Shown here: one piece after another, positions 24,783 through 34,003 of the stretch
Numbering within the stretch: the first letter of the stretch is position 1
How the letters are laid out: each line of letters opens with the position of its first letter
DNA from: Hyphomicrobium sp.
Lineage (GTDB): Bacteria > Pseudomonadota > Alphaproteobacteria > Rhizobiales > Hyphomicrobiaceae
Direction of reading: 5' to 3'
Assembly (NCBI GenBank): GCA_022844105.1
Contig: JALHMJ010000005.1
Location: forward strand, 121,851-185,850
DNA: 64,000 nucleotides
Notes under the pieces: model-generated
Database searches by the model: none
The model's input: only the letters and a program-made list of their open reading frames with translations
Told to the model about the DNA's origin: nothing
Translations under genes and position numbers: made by a program

Positions 24783-26462
24783 TTAGTTTGCGCCTTCAAG
24801 GAGCCGGCGGGCAATAACTTGCGCCTGGATCTCCGCGGCGCCCTCAAAGATGTTGAGAATGCGCGCATCGCACAAGACCCGCGACACCGGATATTCGAGT
24901 GCGAAGCCGTTCCCGCCGTGAATCTGCAAAGCATTGTCTGCGTTCGCCCAGGCAACACGTGCGCCGAGCAGTTTGGCCATCCCGGCTTCGAGGTCGCAGC
25001 GGCGGCCTTGATCCTTCTCCCGCGCAGCGAAGTACGTCAGCTGGCGCGCGACCATGGTCTCGACCGCCATCATCACGACCTTGTTGGCAACGCGCGGAAA
25101 TTTGTAGATCGGGCTGCCGAATTGCACACGATCGAGCGCATACTTCAGCGCCAGGTCCATCGCGCACTGTGCCACGCCGACGGCGCGTGCCGCGGTCTGG
25201 ATACGCGCGCCCTCGAACGTTGCCATCAGCTGCTTGAAGCCCTGACCTTCGACCCCGCCAAGAAGGCTTTCCGCCGGCACTTCGAACGCGTCGAAGGAAA
25301 TGTCGTATTCTTTCATGCCGCGATAGCCGAGCACTTCGATCTCGCCACCCGACATACCCTTTGCCGGGAACGGGATCTCATCCGAGCCACGCGGCTTCTC
25401 GGCAAGGAACATCGACAGACCCTTGTAGCCCTTCTCGTTCGGATTGGTGCGCGCCAGCACGGTCATGACATCGGCGCGGACAGGGTGCGTGATCCAGGTC
25501 TTCTGGCCGGTTATCTTCCAGACTTCGCCTTCTTTCACAGCGCGCGTCTTAAGCGAAGCGAGATCCGAGCCGGTGTTGGGTTCGGTGAAGACCGCCGTCG
25601 GCAGCACGTCACCGGCAGCAATGGCCGGCAGGTACTTTTGTTTCTGTTCCGGCGTTCCGTTGTGCAGGATGAGTTCACCAGCGATTTCTGCGCGCGTCCC
25701 AAGCGAACCGACGCCGATATAGCCGCGCGACAGTTCTTCCGAGACGACGCACATCGCCAGCTTGCCAAGGCCCATGCCGCCGTATTCTTCCGGCAGCGAG
25801 ATCGCAAACACACCGAGTTCTGCCAAACTGCGGTAGGTTTCGAGCGGAATGTATTCGTTTTTCAAATGCCACTCGTGCGCATAGGGCACGACTTCCGCAT
25901 CTGAGAATGTCTTCATCTGCTCGGCAATTTCGGCGTGCGTTTCATCGAGACCGCTCGCACCATAGGTCGTTGCGCCCTGCATGGCTTCGATCAATTCGGC
26001 AAGGCGATGCTTGACCGGCTCCGAGCCGCCTTCGGCGATGAGATCGGCGACCGCATCTTCAAACTTGCGGACATCGGCGCGTAGGATACCCAGAGCATCC
26101 GGTCGAATGATTTCGACCTGGCTCATCGGGATGCCGCCGGCAATTTGAGCGCAATATTCGGCGAACGATGCAGCCAGAAGAAGCTGTTCGAATTCACCGA
26201 ATTTTGCCTCGGTCTGCAGGTTCGCCGCCCAGACGTTCATCTGCCGGAGCGCTTCGACCGTGGTGGCGAGCCAGGCGAGACCATGCGCGGCGTGCTGCGC
26301 GGCATCGATACCACCTGCGTCCTGGATGCGTTGCCGCACACCAGTCTTGGCAAGAGCCAGCATCCGATCAGCTGCGCCCACTGCCTCGGCCGTCCGCTCG
26401 ATAAGATTCTGGGGATCAGATGCGACTCCGCCGGACTTGGGCTTCAACTGAGCGATGGTCAT
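24783..26462 (-). CDS. mcd: (2S)-methylsuccinyl-CoA dehydrogenase (ethylmalonyl-CoA pathway)
   Basis: A 559-residue flavoprotein of the acyl-CoA dehydrogenase family. It is about 170 residues longer than ordinary members because of an N-terminal helical domain, the hallmark of Mcd, which oxidises (2S)-methylsuccinyl-CoA to mesaconyl-CoA. The ACAD part starts near residue 170 and shows LPEEYGGMG, AVFTEPNTGSDLASLKT, TGQKTWITHPVRADV and, near the end, QIHGGNGFALEYPVSRVLCD. The presence of ccr and ecm within 5 kb makes the specific assignment strong. GGAGGAC precedes the ATG. Downstream it is coupled to the META-domain gene. Confidence 0.9.
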   Translation of the reverse strand: MTIAQLKPKSGGVASDPQNLIERTAEAVGAADRMLALAKTGVRQRIQDAGGIDAAQHAAHGLAWLATTVEALRQMNVWAANLQTEAKFGEFEQLLLAASFAEYCAQIAGGIPMSQVEIIRPDALGILRADVRKFEDAVADLIAEGGSEPVKHRLAELIEAMQGATTYGASGLDETHAEIAEQMKTFSDAEVVPYAHEWHLKNEYIPLETYRSLAELGVFAISLPEEYGGMGLGKLAMCVVSEELSRGYIGVGSLGTRAEIAGELILHNGTPEQKQKYLPAIAAGDVLPTAVFTEPNTGSDLASLKTRAVKEGEVWKITGQKTWITHPVRADVMTVLARTNPNEKGYKGLSMFLAEKPRGSDEIPFPAKGMSGGEIEVLGYRGMKEYDISFDAFEVPAESLLGGVEGQGFKQLMATFEGARIQTAARAVGVAQCAMDLALKYALDRVQFGSPIYKFPRVANKVVMMAVETMVARQLTYFAAREKDQGRRCDLEAGMAKLLGARVAWANADNALQIHGGNGFALEYPVSRVLCDARILNIFEGAAEIQAQVIARRLLEGAN

Positions 26463-26948
26463 GGGTCGTTGTCCTCCAAAATGTCGTTCAGGTTAAAGCC
26501 CGGTCGAAAGGCTACCCGGGTTAACCACCGGCGTGGTCGCCCTGGATGGTCACAATTAGCCGTCCTGTGGGGGCTGGCAATCGCAACCTTGCGCGACACG
26601 CGAGCGCGGCCATGTGATGCGTCTCACAAGCGAGGAGTGAAACAACTTCAACTGCTTGAAGTTTCATCGGCTCCCAGGACCAACCCCCGTAACGCAATAA
26701 GCCGCTAACGCTTTCCCTCCGCATAACGGGACGATTACGGTTCGAAATCGCCTCCGGATCGTTGCTGCCAGTGGTTCCCTACAGGTTCTTGCCGCGTCAC
26801 CACGCCGGCGGGCGGTTCGACGCATCCGCACGGGGCTACTTCCATGCAACATGCCGCGCATTAAGGATAGCCGAAGGCTTGGAGATCTCGACCTCCCTCG
26901 TTGGGGGGGCTAGTTTTCTGTGTCCGGCTTAAATAGATCGTCCGCAGC
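26463..26948. other. 486-base divergent promoter region between mcd and the YihY-type gene
   Basis: Both flanking genes start here and read away from each other, so it should contain both promoters and any pathway regulator sites. The ORFs of 65-67 codons inside are arginine-rich with no ribosome-binding site and look spurious. I could not identify an operator or riboswitch by eye. Confidence 0.5.
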
Positions 26949-27821
26949 ATGAACCGTTATCGCACCTTCCTCGGCGCCCTATACAGGCTTTACGAGCATT
27001 CCGGCTTCTCCCTTGCGGGAGCTGTGGCCTTTTCGTTTGTGGTGTCGCTTTTCCCATTCTGCATCTTTGTCGGCGCCCTGTCGGGCATCTTCGGCGGACG
27101 TGAATTGGCCGTGCGCGCCGTGGCCCAGTTGTTCGACATCTTGCCCGAGGCCGTCGCATCGGCTCTGGCTCCGCAGGTGGAATCGATCATGGGTTCGAGC
27201 CGCATCGATTTGTTGACGGTGTCGGGATTTCTCGCCCTGTTCTTTGCCACCAGTGCCATCGAGACCATGCGGGCCGCCCTTAACGGCGCCTACCGAGTGC
27301 GCGAAACCCGTCCCTACCCGCTCTGCCTGGCCATCAGCATGTGCTTCGTGTTCGTCAGCGCCGTGTCGATGCTCGTGCTGACCTGGGCCGTGGTTTTTGG
27401 ACCCGCAATTGCCGCCAAGCTGGCCGAATTCGAGCCGGCCTGGGCCAAGAAAATCCTGGAATCGAATTGGGTCGACACGTTCCAGCGCTATGCCCTTGCC
27501 ATCGCCGTGATCACCTCTCTGCTGCTCGCCTTCCATCTTTGGCTGGCCGCAGGCCGGCGCCGCCTCACTGATGTCTTGCCGGGCGTCCTGGTGTCCGTGT
27601 CTCTGTGGATCGTCGTCGCAGCGCTTTACTCCTACTACCTCGATCTCAGCGACTACACGCGCTTTTATGCCGGCCTCTCTCAGCTCATGATTGCGCTTAT
27701 TTTCTTTCAGTTCACGGCGATGATCATCATCCTCGGCGCCGAGATTAATCGCGGCATCATGGAACTGAAGAAGCTCGGCAACGGCGTGCATCTGGATGAA
27801 GGCGAACCGGAAGGCGCGTGA
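26949..27821 (+). CDS. YihY/BrkB-family inner-membrane protein
   Basis: A 290-residue polytopic membrane protein with about six membrane segments. The family is recognisable from the N-terminal LYRLYEHSGFSLAGAVAFSFVVSLFPFC, from the helix-breaking FFATSAIETMRAALNGAYRV and from the last segment QFTAMIIILGAEINRGI. YihY/BrkB proteins have been proposed as transporters or were once miscalled ribonuclease BN; function is unsettled. It sits between mcd and ccr but on the opposite strand, so a shared operon is excluded. The ribosome-binding site is weak. Confidence 0.87.
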   Translation: MNRYRTFLGALYRLYEHSGFSLAGAVAFSFVVSLFPFCIFVGALSGIFGGRELAVRAVAQLFDILPEAVASALAPQVESIMGSSRIDLLTVSGFLALFFATSAIETMRAALNGAYRVRETRPYPLCLAISMCFVFVSAVSMLVLTWAVVFGPAIAAKLAEFEPAWAKKILESNWVDTFQRYALAIAVITSLLLAFHLWLAAGRRRLTDVLPGVLVSVSLWIVVAALYSYYLDLSDYTRFYAGLSQLMIALIFFQFTAMIIILGAEINRGIMELKKLGNGVHLDEGEPEGA

Positions 27822-27849
27822 GGCGATCGGATTTCCACAATGCCGGCAT

Positions 27850-27882
27850 AAAAAAAGGAGCGGTCAATTCACCGCTCCTTTC
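27850..27882. terminator. Bidirectional terminator between the YihY-type gene and ccr
   Basis: AAGGAGCGGT pairs perfectly with ACCGCTCCTT around CAATTC. The seven-A run on the left gives a U-tract for minus-strand transcripts of ccr, and TTTCC on the right serves the plus strand weakly. Confidence 0.85.
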
Positions 27883-27911
27883 CACGTCTCAAGGCTTCGT
27901 CTGGTCGCTCA

Positions 27912-29240
27912 TTAAACGAGCCGTTGCTGGCTGGCTTCAATGGTGTCTTCCAGCGTTTTCAAACCTGTTGTCGGCGCCGACACGAGAACGGCCATGTTGC
28001 CCGGCTTATGTTCGTTGCGCATCATGACCATGTGCGCCTTCGGGATGTGCTCCCACGAAAAGACCTCCGACATGCACGGGTCGATGCGTCGTTCGACAAC
28101 GAGTTTGTTGGCCTGCGAAGCCTGTTGGAGGTTGGCGAAGTGCGAGCCCTGCACGCGCTTCTGGTGCATCCAGAGATAGCGCGCATCCATCGTCAGATTG
28201 TAGCCCGTCGTGCCGGCACAGATAACGACCATGCCGCCGCGCTTGACGATCTGCACCGAGACCGGGATTGTCGTTTCGCCGGGATGCTCGAACACGCAGT
28301 CGACGTTGACGCCCTTGCCGGTAATGTCCCAGATCGCCTTACCGAATCCACGCATTTCCTTCAGCCAGGTGTTGTATTCCGGTGAGCCGACCTTCGGCAG
28401 TTGCCCCCAGCACTTGAAGTTTTTGCGGTTGATGACGCCCTTGGCGCCGAGCTGCATGACAAAGTCGCGCTTGTCGTCGTCGGAGATGACGCCAATGGCG
28501 TTGGCGCCTGACGTGGCGCATAGCTGCACCGCAAATGCGCCCAGACCGCCAGCCGCTCCCCAAACCAGCACGTTATGACCCGGCCGAAGCACATGCGGAC
28601 GGTGGCCGAACAACATGCGATAGGCGGTGGCGAGGGTGAGCGTGTAGCAGGCGCTCTCTTCCCAGGAGAGATGTTTTGGCCGCTCCAGCAATTGGCGATC
28701 CTGCACGCGACAGAACTGCGCGAACGACCCGTCCGGCGTCTCATAACCCCAGATGCGCTGCGACGGAGAGAACATCGGGTCGCCGCCGTTGCACTCCTCG
28801 TCGTCGCCGTCATCCTGATTGCAGTGGACGACGACTTCATCTCCGACCTTCCAACGTTTCACCTTGGACCCGACGGCCCAAACGATGCCCGAGGCGTCCG
28901 ATCCGCAAATGTGGTAGGGAAATTTGTGCACGTCGTTAATCGGCGAGATCGGCACGCCCAGCGAAGCCCACACGCCGTTGTAATTGACGCCGGCCGCCAT
29001 CACGAGAACGAGTACGTCGTGGCTGTCGAGTTCCCAGGTCGGCAAGACCTCCACCTGCATGGCCTTGTCCGGTTCGCCATGCCGGTCGGCGCGAATTGCC
29101 CAAGCGTACATGTTTTTCGGCACATGGCCGAGCGGCGGGATCTCGCCAATTTCATAAAGATCCTTTTTGACCGCCACGTCGGCCGGCGCGCCAACCGCTG
29201 CACCTGCTTGATTATCTTTGGCGGTTTTCTGGCTCGACAT
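27912..29240 (-). CDS. ccr: Crotonyl-CoA carboxylase/reductase
   Basis: A 442-residue MDR-family enzyme that reductively carboxylates crotonyl-CoA with NADPH and CO2 to ethylmalonyl-CoA, the key step of the ethylmalonyl-CoA pathway. Typical stretches are VLVMAAGVNYNGVWASLG, HICGSDASGIVWAVG, the long insert QDDGDDEECNGGDPMFSPSQ, the NADPH loop VWGAAGGLGAFAVQL and the CO2-site region DCVFEHPGETT. AAGGAGA lies nine bases before the ATG. It is monocistronic, with a strong terminator on its 3' side, and divergent from ecm and a small membrane gene. Confidence 0.97.
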   Translation of the reverse strand: MSSQKTAKDNQAGAAVGAPADVAVKKDLYEIGEIPPLGHVPKNMYAWAIRADRHGEPDKAMQVEVLPTWELDSHDVLVLVMAAGVNYNGVWASLGVPISPINDVHKFPYHICGSDASGIVWAVGSKVKRWKVGDEVVVHCNQDDGDDEECNGGDPMFSPSQRIWGYETPDGSFAQFCRVQDRQLLERPKHLSWEESACYTLTLATAYRMLFGHRPHVLRPGHNVLVWGAAGGLGAFAVQLCATSGANAIGVISDDDKRDFVMQLGAKGVINRKNFKCWGQLPKVGSPEYNTWLKEMRGFGKAIWDITGKGVNVDCVFEHPGETTIPVSVQIVKRGGMVVICAGTTGYNLTMDARYLWMHQKRVQGSHFANLQQASQANKLVVERRIDPCMSEVFSWEHIPKAHMVMMRNEHKPGNMAVLVSAPTTGLKTLEDTIEASQQRLV

Positions 29241-29494
29241 GTTGTCGTCTCTCCTTAACCGACGTCGGATCCCCTAAGACCGGGCGCCCCACGCAAACGG
29301 CCCTGCCTCTTTTTGTGACGGCTGTGTTTCAAGCACTTTTTCGCGCCGCAATAAAGGGCTTGTTTCGCGGCTTCGGCCGCCTGTCAACGCGACGTTAACG
29401 GCATGGTGGTACCCTGACCCGACGTACTGACCCAGACACCTGCGACGACTTATCCGGTGCGGTGGGAGGATCGGGTCGAATTAAGGCCAGAGCC

Positions 29495-29842
29495 ATGCCT
29501 GAAATGATCACGGCCTTTCTCCGGGACTTTGCCCAGATCGATAGCCAGTCGATGACCATTCTGTTGGTCATGGTCGGCTGGTCGGCGCTGGTCATTCATC
29601 TCGCGGTCGATAGCAAAACCTTCACCGCTGTGTTCATCCCCGGCATGCTGCTTGGCGGCATGACCACGTTCTATCTGGCGCGCATAGTCCCGTTTTTCAT
29701 TGTCAGCGCCAAAGACATCAATGCGATTATTCTGAGCGTCCTTGGCATCGTTGTCGGGTTTCTGGCGACCGTTCTCCTCATTAGCCTTCTCCACTGGATC
29801 AGAGAACTCCGCCGGCCCTTGACGGTCGATAGCCGCGGCTGA
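29495..29842 (+). CDS. Small three-helix membrane protein of unknown function
   Basis: A ~115-residue, strongly hydrophobic protein. Three membrane segments are likely: MTILLVMVGWSALVIHLAV, FIPGMLLGGMTTFYLARIV and AIILSVLGIVVGFLATVLLI. It ends in a short basic tail (HWIRELRRPL). Start ATG 29495 is the most likely, with an ATG three codons later as alternative; the track start is an upstream GTG. It precedes ecm by 135 bases on the same strand but probably has no metabolic role in the pathway. No family recognised. Confidence 0.65.
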   Translation: MPEMITAFLRDFAQIDSQSMTILLVMVGWSALVIHLAVDSKTFTAVFIPGMLLGGMTTFYLARIVPFFIVSAKDINAIILSVLGIVVGFLATVLLISLLHWIRELRRPLTVDSRG

Positions 29843-29977
29843 TCCCCGCCACCGCTCGCCCAATCCTCCTCGCTTTACGGGTGCCTTGCGACAGCAGGGT
29901 GCTTTGCGTTGCCAAGGCGTGCGGATAGTTTAAACAACGGCGCACTGGCGAAAGCTTGAACCATCGTGGGATCGACC

Positions 29978-31978
29978 ATGGCTGAGAAGGACAAGACGGC
30001 GGCGGCAGTGGCGGGTGGGCGCGATAAGCCCTGGCTCTTCCGCACCTATGCCGGTCATTCGACGGCAGCCAAATCCAATGAGCTTTATAAGAAGAATCTG
30101 TCCAAGGGACAGACCGGCCTGTCGATCGCCTTCGACCTGCCGACCCAGACCGGCTACGACAGCGATCATGAACTGGCCCGCGGCGAAGTCGGCAAGGTCG
30201 GCGTTCCGGTCTCACACCTGGGCGATATGCGCACGCTCTTCGGCGGTATCCCGCTCGACCAGATGAACACGTCGATGACGATCAACGCCACCGCCGCGTG
30301 GCTGCTGTCACTCTATGTGGCCGTCGCCGATGAAACCGGTGCTTCCCGCCAGCAGCTCACCGGCACGATCCAGAACGACATCATCAAGGAATACCTGTCG
30401 CGCGGAACGTATGTATTCCCGCCGGAGCCGTCGCTGCGGCTCATCAAGGACACCATCGTCTTTTCCACGAAGGAAGTTCCCAAGTGGAATCCGACCAACG
30501 TGTGTTCCTACCACTTGCAGGAAGCCGGCGCGACGCCGGTTCAGGAGCTTGCCTTCGCACTCGCCACCGCGCTCGCCGTACTCGACACGGTGAAGGCGTC
30601 AGGCGAGGTGCCGGCTGCGGAATTCGGCAACGTGGTCGGGCGCGTCTCCTTCTTCGTCAACGCCGGCATGCGCTTCATCACAGAGCTGTGCAAGATGCGC
30701 GCGTTCACCGAGCTTTGGGACGAAATCACGCGCGAACGCTATGGCGTAACGGACGCCAAGAACCGCTACTTCCGCTACGGCGTGCAGGTCAACTCGCTCG
30801 GCCTCACCGAGCCGCAGCCTGAAAACAACGTTTACCGAATCCTTCTCGAAATGCTGGCGGTCACGCTGTCCAAGAATGCCCGTGCCCGCGCCGTGCAGTT
30901 GCCGGCTTGGAATGAAGCTTTAGGCCTGCCGCGCCCGTGGGACCAGCAGTGGTCGCTGCGCATGCAGCAGATCCTGGCCTATGAAACCGACCTTCTCGAA
31001 TACGGCGACATCTTCGACGGTTCGACCGAGATCAAGCGCAAGGTCGACGAATTGAAGGAACAGGCCAAGTCCGAACTGAAGACGATCGAGGCCATGGGCG
31101 GCGCGGTCTCGGCCATCGACTATATGAAGCGCCGTCTCGTCGAAAGCGGTACCAACCGCTTCTCTGGCATTGAGAGCGGCCAACAAATTGTCGTCGGCGT
31201 CAACAAGTGGCTCGAGACCGAACCGTCGCCGCTCACCACGGGCGAAGGCTCGATCATGGTCGTGGATCCCGCGGTCGAAGCCCAGCAGATTGAGAAGCTG
31301 CAGGCCTGGAAGGCCGAGCGCGACAACAAGGCAGCAGCCGCCGCACTCGCCGAAGTGGAACGCGCGGCCAAGGAAGGTCGTAACATCATGGAATCGTCCA
31401 TCGCCGCCGCGAAAGCCGGCGTGACGACGGGCGAGTGGGGCACCGCGCTGCGCAAAATCTTCGGCGAATACCGTGCCCCGACCGGCGTCGCCCAGGCCGC
31501 CGCTCAGCGCGATGGCGCGGGCCTCGATGTGGTCCGTGCCTCCGTTGAAGCGGTGTCGGCAAAGCTGGGCCGCCGCATCAAGTTCCTGGTCGGCAAGCCG
31601 GGCCTCGACGGACATTCGAACGGGGCCGAACAGATTGCCGTTCGCGCCCGCGATGTCGGCATGGAAGTGGTGTATGAAGGCATCCGCCTGACGCCCGCCC
31701 AGATTGTGCGCGCCGCCGGAGACGAGGCCGTTCACGTCGTCGGCCTGTCTATTTTGTCGGGTAGTCACGTTCCGCTCGTAAAGGAAGTCATGGAGCGTAT
31801 GCGCAAGGACGGCTTGCACGACATTCCCCTCATCGTCGGCGGTATCATTCCGCCGGAAGACGCCAAGACCTTGAAAGCCTTCGGCGTCGCCGCCGTCTAT
31901 ACTCCCAAGGACTTCCAGCTGAACGACATCATGGCCGATATCGTCCGCCTCGTGGATACCAACGCCAAGGCGGCGTGA
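29978..31978 (+). CDS. ecm: (2R)-ethylmalonyl-CoA mutase, adenosylcobalamin-dependent
   Basis: A 666-residue mutase converting (2R)-ethylmalonyl-CoA to (2S)-methylsuccinyl-CoA. The N-terminal substrate domain starts WLFRTYAGHSTAAKSNELYK and includes LSIAFDLPTQTGYDSDHELA, which places it in the methylmalonyl-CoA mutase superfamily. The C-terminal B12-binding domain begins near residue 535 with the base-off motif LDGHSNGAEQIA, followed by SILSGSHVPLVKEV and VGGIIPPEDAKTL. The sequence form and the presence of mcd and ccr point to Ecm and not methylmalonyl-CoA mutase. ATG 29978 is used over an upstream GTG at 29966. Confidence 0.93.
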   Translation: MAEKDKTAAAVAGGRDKPWLFRTYAGHSTAAKSNELYKKNLSKGQTGLSIAFDLPTQTGYDSDHELARGEVGKVGVPVSHLGDMRTLFGGIPLDQMNTSMTINATAAWLLSLYVAVADETGASRQQLTGTIQNDIIKEYLSRGTYVFPPEPSLRLIKDTIVFSTKEVPKWNPTNVCSYHLQEAGATPVQELAFALATALAVLDTVKASGEVPAAEFGNVVGRVSFFVNAGMRFITELCKMRAFTELWDEITRERYGVTDAKNRYFRYGVQVNSLGLTEPQPENNVYRILLEMLAVTLSKNARARAVQLPAWNEALGLPRPWDQQWSLRMQQILAYETDLLEYGDIFDGSTEIKRKVDELKEQAKSELKTIEAMGGAVSAIDYMKRRLVESGTNRFSGIESGQQIVVGVNKWLETEPSPLTTGEGSIMVVDPAVEAQQIEKLQAWKAERDNKAAAAALAEVERAAKEGRNIMESSIAAAKAGVTTGEWGTALRKIFGEYRAPTGVAQAAAQRDGAGLDVVRASVEAVSAKLGRRIKFLVGKPGLDGHSNGAEQIAVRARDVGMEVVYEGIRLTPAQIVRAAGDEAVHVVGLSILSGSHVPLVKEVMERMRKDGLHDIPLIVGGIIPPEDAKTLKAFGVAAVYTPKDFQLNDIMADIVRLVDTNAKAA

Positions 31979-31999
31979 TCATCTCAGAAAGTGCTTCGA

Positions 32000-32350
32000 A
32001 TGCGCGAAGAAGTCCGTCTCAAATTTGAGCGCGAAGTCCGCAAGCAGTGGATCGCGCGCGGTGCCTACGCCGCCGCCGCGCTGGTCGTTGTGGCGGCGCT
32101 GGCCTGGTTCACCGACCTTGATGCCCATGTCGAGAAGCGCGAGGTCGCCGGCGTTGTCGAGAAGGTTTTGCCCATCCAAGGCGGCTCGACACAGGCGATC
32201 CAGAACGGCCTCAACGTCGACGTCAAACTCGATGACGGGCGCCATGCCCGCGTCCTGGTGCTGAAGGCTACCCACCCCGAAGTCGGGTCGCATGTGGCCA
32301 TTTTCGAACACGTTCACTGGTCCGGCCGCACCACGTTCAGCTGGAAATAA
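32000..32350 (+). CDS. Small single-pass membrane protein of unknown function
   Basis: A 116-residue protein with a charged N-terminus (MREEVRLKFEREVRKQWIARG), one membrane helix at ~22-38 (AYAAAALVVVAALAWFTDL) and a ~75-residue beta-rich outside domain (VEKREVAGVVEKVLPIQGGS, DGRHARVLVLKATHPEVGSHVAIFEHVHW). The outer part looks like a small barrel. It starts 21 bases after the ecm stop and is probably in the same transcript. Function unknown. Confidence 0.7.
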   Translation: MREEVRLKFEREVRKQWIARGAYAAAALVVVAALAWFTDLDAHVEKREVAGVVEKVLPIQGGSTQAIQNGLNVDVKLDDGRHARVLVLKATHPEVGSHVAIFEHVHWSGRTTFSWK

Positions 32351-32443
32351 TCCAACAGCCGTCGTTGACGCTGTGGACGCTGTGCGGTTAAGTGCGCCGC
32401 TCGCAAGCCTGCATCGGGCCTTGCGATATAGACTGAACGTTAT

Positions 32444-32528
32444 GCGGGTGTGGTGGAATTGGTAGACGCGCCGGACTCAAAATCCGGTTCCGAGAGGAGT
32501 GTCGGTTCAACTCCGACCACCCGCACCA
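32444..32528 (+). tRNA. tRNA-Leu, anticodon CAA
   Basis: The acceptor arm GCGGGTG pairs with CACCCGC, followed by discriminator A and an encoded CCA. The anticodon arm is CCGGA-CTCAAAA-TCCGG, giving anticodon CAA, which reads UUG. A long variable arm (TTCCGAGAGGAGTGTCGG region) and the T-arm loop GTTCAAC are present, as expected for a leucine tRNA. The downstream D,D-carboxypeptidase ORF in the track begins inside this tRNA only because no stop intervenes. Confidence 0.97.
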
Positions 32529-32743
32529 TGTTTAATTGCGCGATGCCGCCCGCCAACCCATCGCGCGGGTTTCGGTTCGAGGAATGTTCTCGAACCCGCA
32601 CCACCTTCTCCTCTTTTGTCCCAGAACAGCCGCGAGCCGAGCGATCCGGCCGTGTCCCGCGCGATGAGATCCCACCCGGACTTCCCCTCACGTTGCGGTG
32701 CTTTCCAGGAATGTGGTACCGGAAGGGGCCGCGGAGGGTCCTG

Positions 32744-33880
32744 ATGCGCTCAATGCCCGTTATGGTCGTTGCCTTGTTTGCCATCGTCGTCGCCGTGCGG
32801 CCCGCCGCCGCCGGCCCCGCGCTGCTGTTTGACGCCTCCGACGGCAAGGTCCTTTACGCTGAGGAGATGGACGACCAGTGGCACCCCGCGTCTCTGACCA
32901 AGATCATGACCGCCTACATGGCCTTCAAGGCCATAAAGGCTGGCAAACTTCATCTCGATGACAAGGTCATTTGCTCCGATCTCGCCAATAAACAGCCACC
33001 GTCAAAAATCGGATTGCCCGTCGGCGGCGAGATGACCGTAGAACTCGCCCTTCAGGCACTTATCATCAAGTCCGCCAACGACGTCGCCGTCATGCTGGCC
33101 GAAAAAATTTCCGGCAACGAGCCCCAGTTCGTGGCCGACATGAACGCCACCGCGCGCGATCTGGGCATGACGCGCACGACGTTCGCCAATCCGAATGGCT
33201 TGCCAGCATTCAATCAGGTGACGACTGCTCGCGATCTGGCCAAGCTCGCCCGCGCCGTTTCGGCTGAATTTCCCCAATACGCGCCCTATTGGGCCATGAC
33301 CCAGATGCGCATCGGCAAGATTAGGCTCGCCTCGCACAATGGCTTGCTGAAAACATTCGAAGGCGCCGACGGGCTCAAGACCGGCTTCATCTGCGACAGC
33401 GGTTTCAACGTCGTGGCAAGTGCCACGCGTGACGGTCGACGCCTGATGGCGGTTGTCTTGGGCGAACCTTCCGGCGGCGATCGCAACATTCGGGCCGCAA
33501 GCCTGCTTGAACATGGCTTCCAGCAGCTGGGATGGAAGCAGCTCTTCAACATGACGACAATCGACAACCAGCCGATCGCTCCCGACGCCCGCGGCCCGAT
33601 CAGTGTTCGCTCGACGATCCAATCCTGGGACTGTGGCAATGGCCGCCGCAACCCCGCCGTCGAGGCCCGCCGTGAGCGCATCAAGGCGGCCAAGGCGAAG
33701 CGTGAAAAGGCCAAGCAGGCCGCCGTCAACCAAAAGGCCGAAACGGGCACTGGCGAAAAACCACCTGCAACTGGGACACCGGCGAAGAAAAAGCCGTCCG
33801 CCGCTGGCACACCGGAAGCGTCCGTGTCCACCAAACCGCCATCGGCGCCCCCCGCGACTGCCCCGGCCGTTCAAAATTAA
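32744..33880 (+). CDS. D-alanyl-D-alanine carboxypeptidase (class C PBP, peptidase S11)
   Basis: A 378-residue low-molecular-mass penicillin-binding protein that removes the terminal D-Ala from peptidoglycan stem peptides. The signal peptide is residues ~1-23. The active-site motifs are SLTK (in HPASLTKIMTAYMAFK), SAN (IIKSANDVAVMLAE) and KTG (EGADGLKTGFICDSG). Residues ~300-378 are a Lys/Ala/Pro-rich tail, longer than usual for the family, which may bind membrane or wall. GGAGGG six bases before ATG 32744 supports the start; the track ORF extends into the tRNA. Stand-alone gene. Confidence 0.93.
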   Translation: MRSMPVMVVALFAIVVAVRPAAAGPALLFDASDGKVLYAEEMDDQWHPASLTKIMTAYMAFKAIKAGKLHLDDKVICSDLANKQPPSKIGLPVGGEMTVELALQALIIKSANDVAVMLAEKISGNEPQFVADMNATARDLGMTRTTFANPNGLPAFNQVTTARDLAKLARAVSAEFPQYAPYWAMTQMRIGKIRLASHNGLLKTFEGADGLKTGFICDSGFNVVASATRDGRRLMAVVLGEPSGGDRNIRAASLLEHGFQQLGWKQLFNMTTIDNQPIAPDARGPISVRSTIQSWDCGNGRRNPAVEARRERIKAAKAKREKAKQAAVNQKAETGTGEKPPATGTPAKKKPSAAGTPEASVSTKPPSAPPATAPAVQN

Positions 33881-34003
33881 ATCTCTGAAATTAATACCGT
33901 TTTTCGTTCAGTCGGCCGCCTGATCCTGGCGAGAGGCGGACTGGCGTCGTTTTTGCTGATCCCCGGCAACACGAGGCAGAACTGACCGAGAAAGAGCCGA
34001 CGC

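Noticed and set aside
29843-29977. Cobalamin riboswitch in front of the B12-dependent mutase gene ecm
   Set aside because: The 135-base gap is too short and lacks the conserved B12-box sequences.
30920-31819. 299-codon minus-strand ORF
   Set aside because: It is antisense to ecm and has shadow-like composition.
32444-32528. tRNA-Leu as an integration site for a mobile element
   Set aside because: There is no integrase or direct repeat of the tRNA 3' end nearby, and the downstream genes look like core genes.
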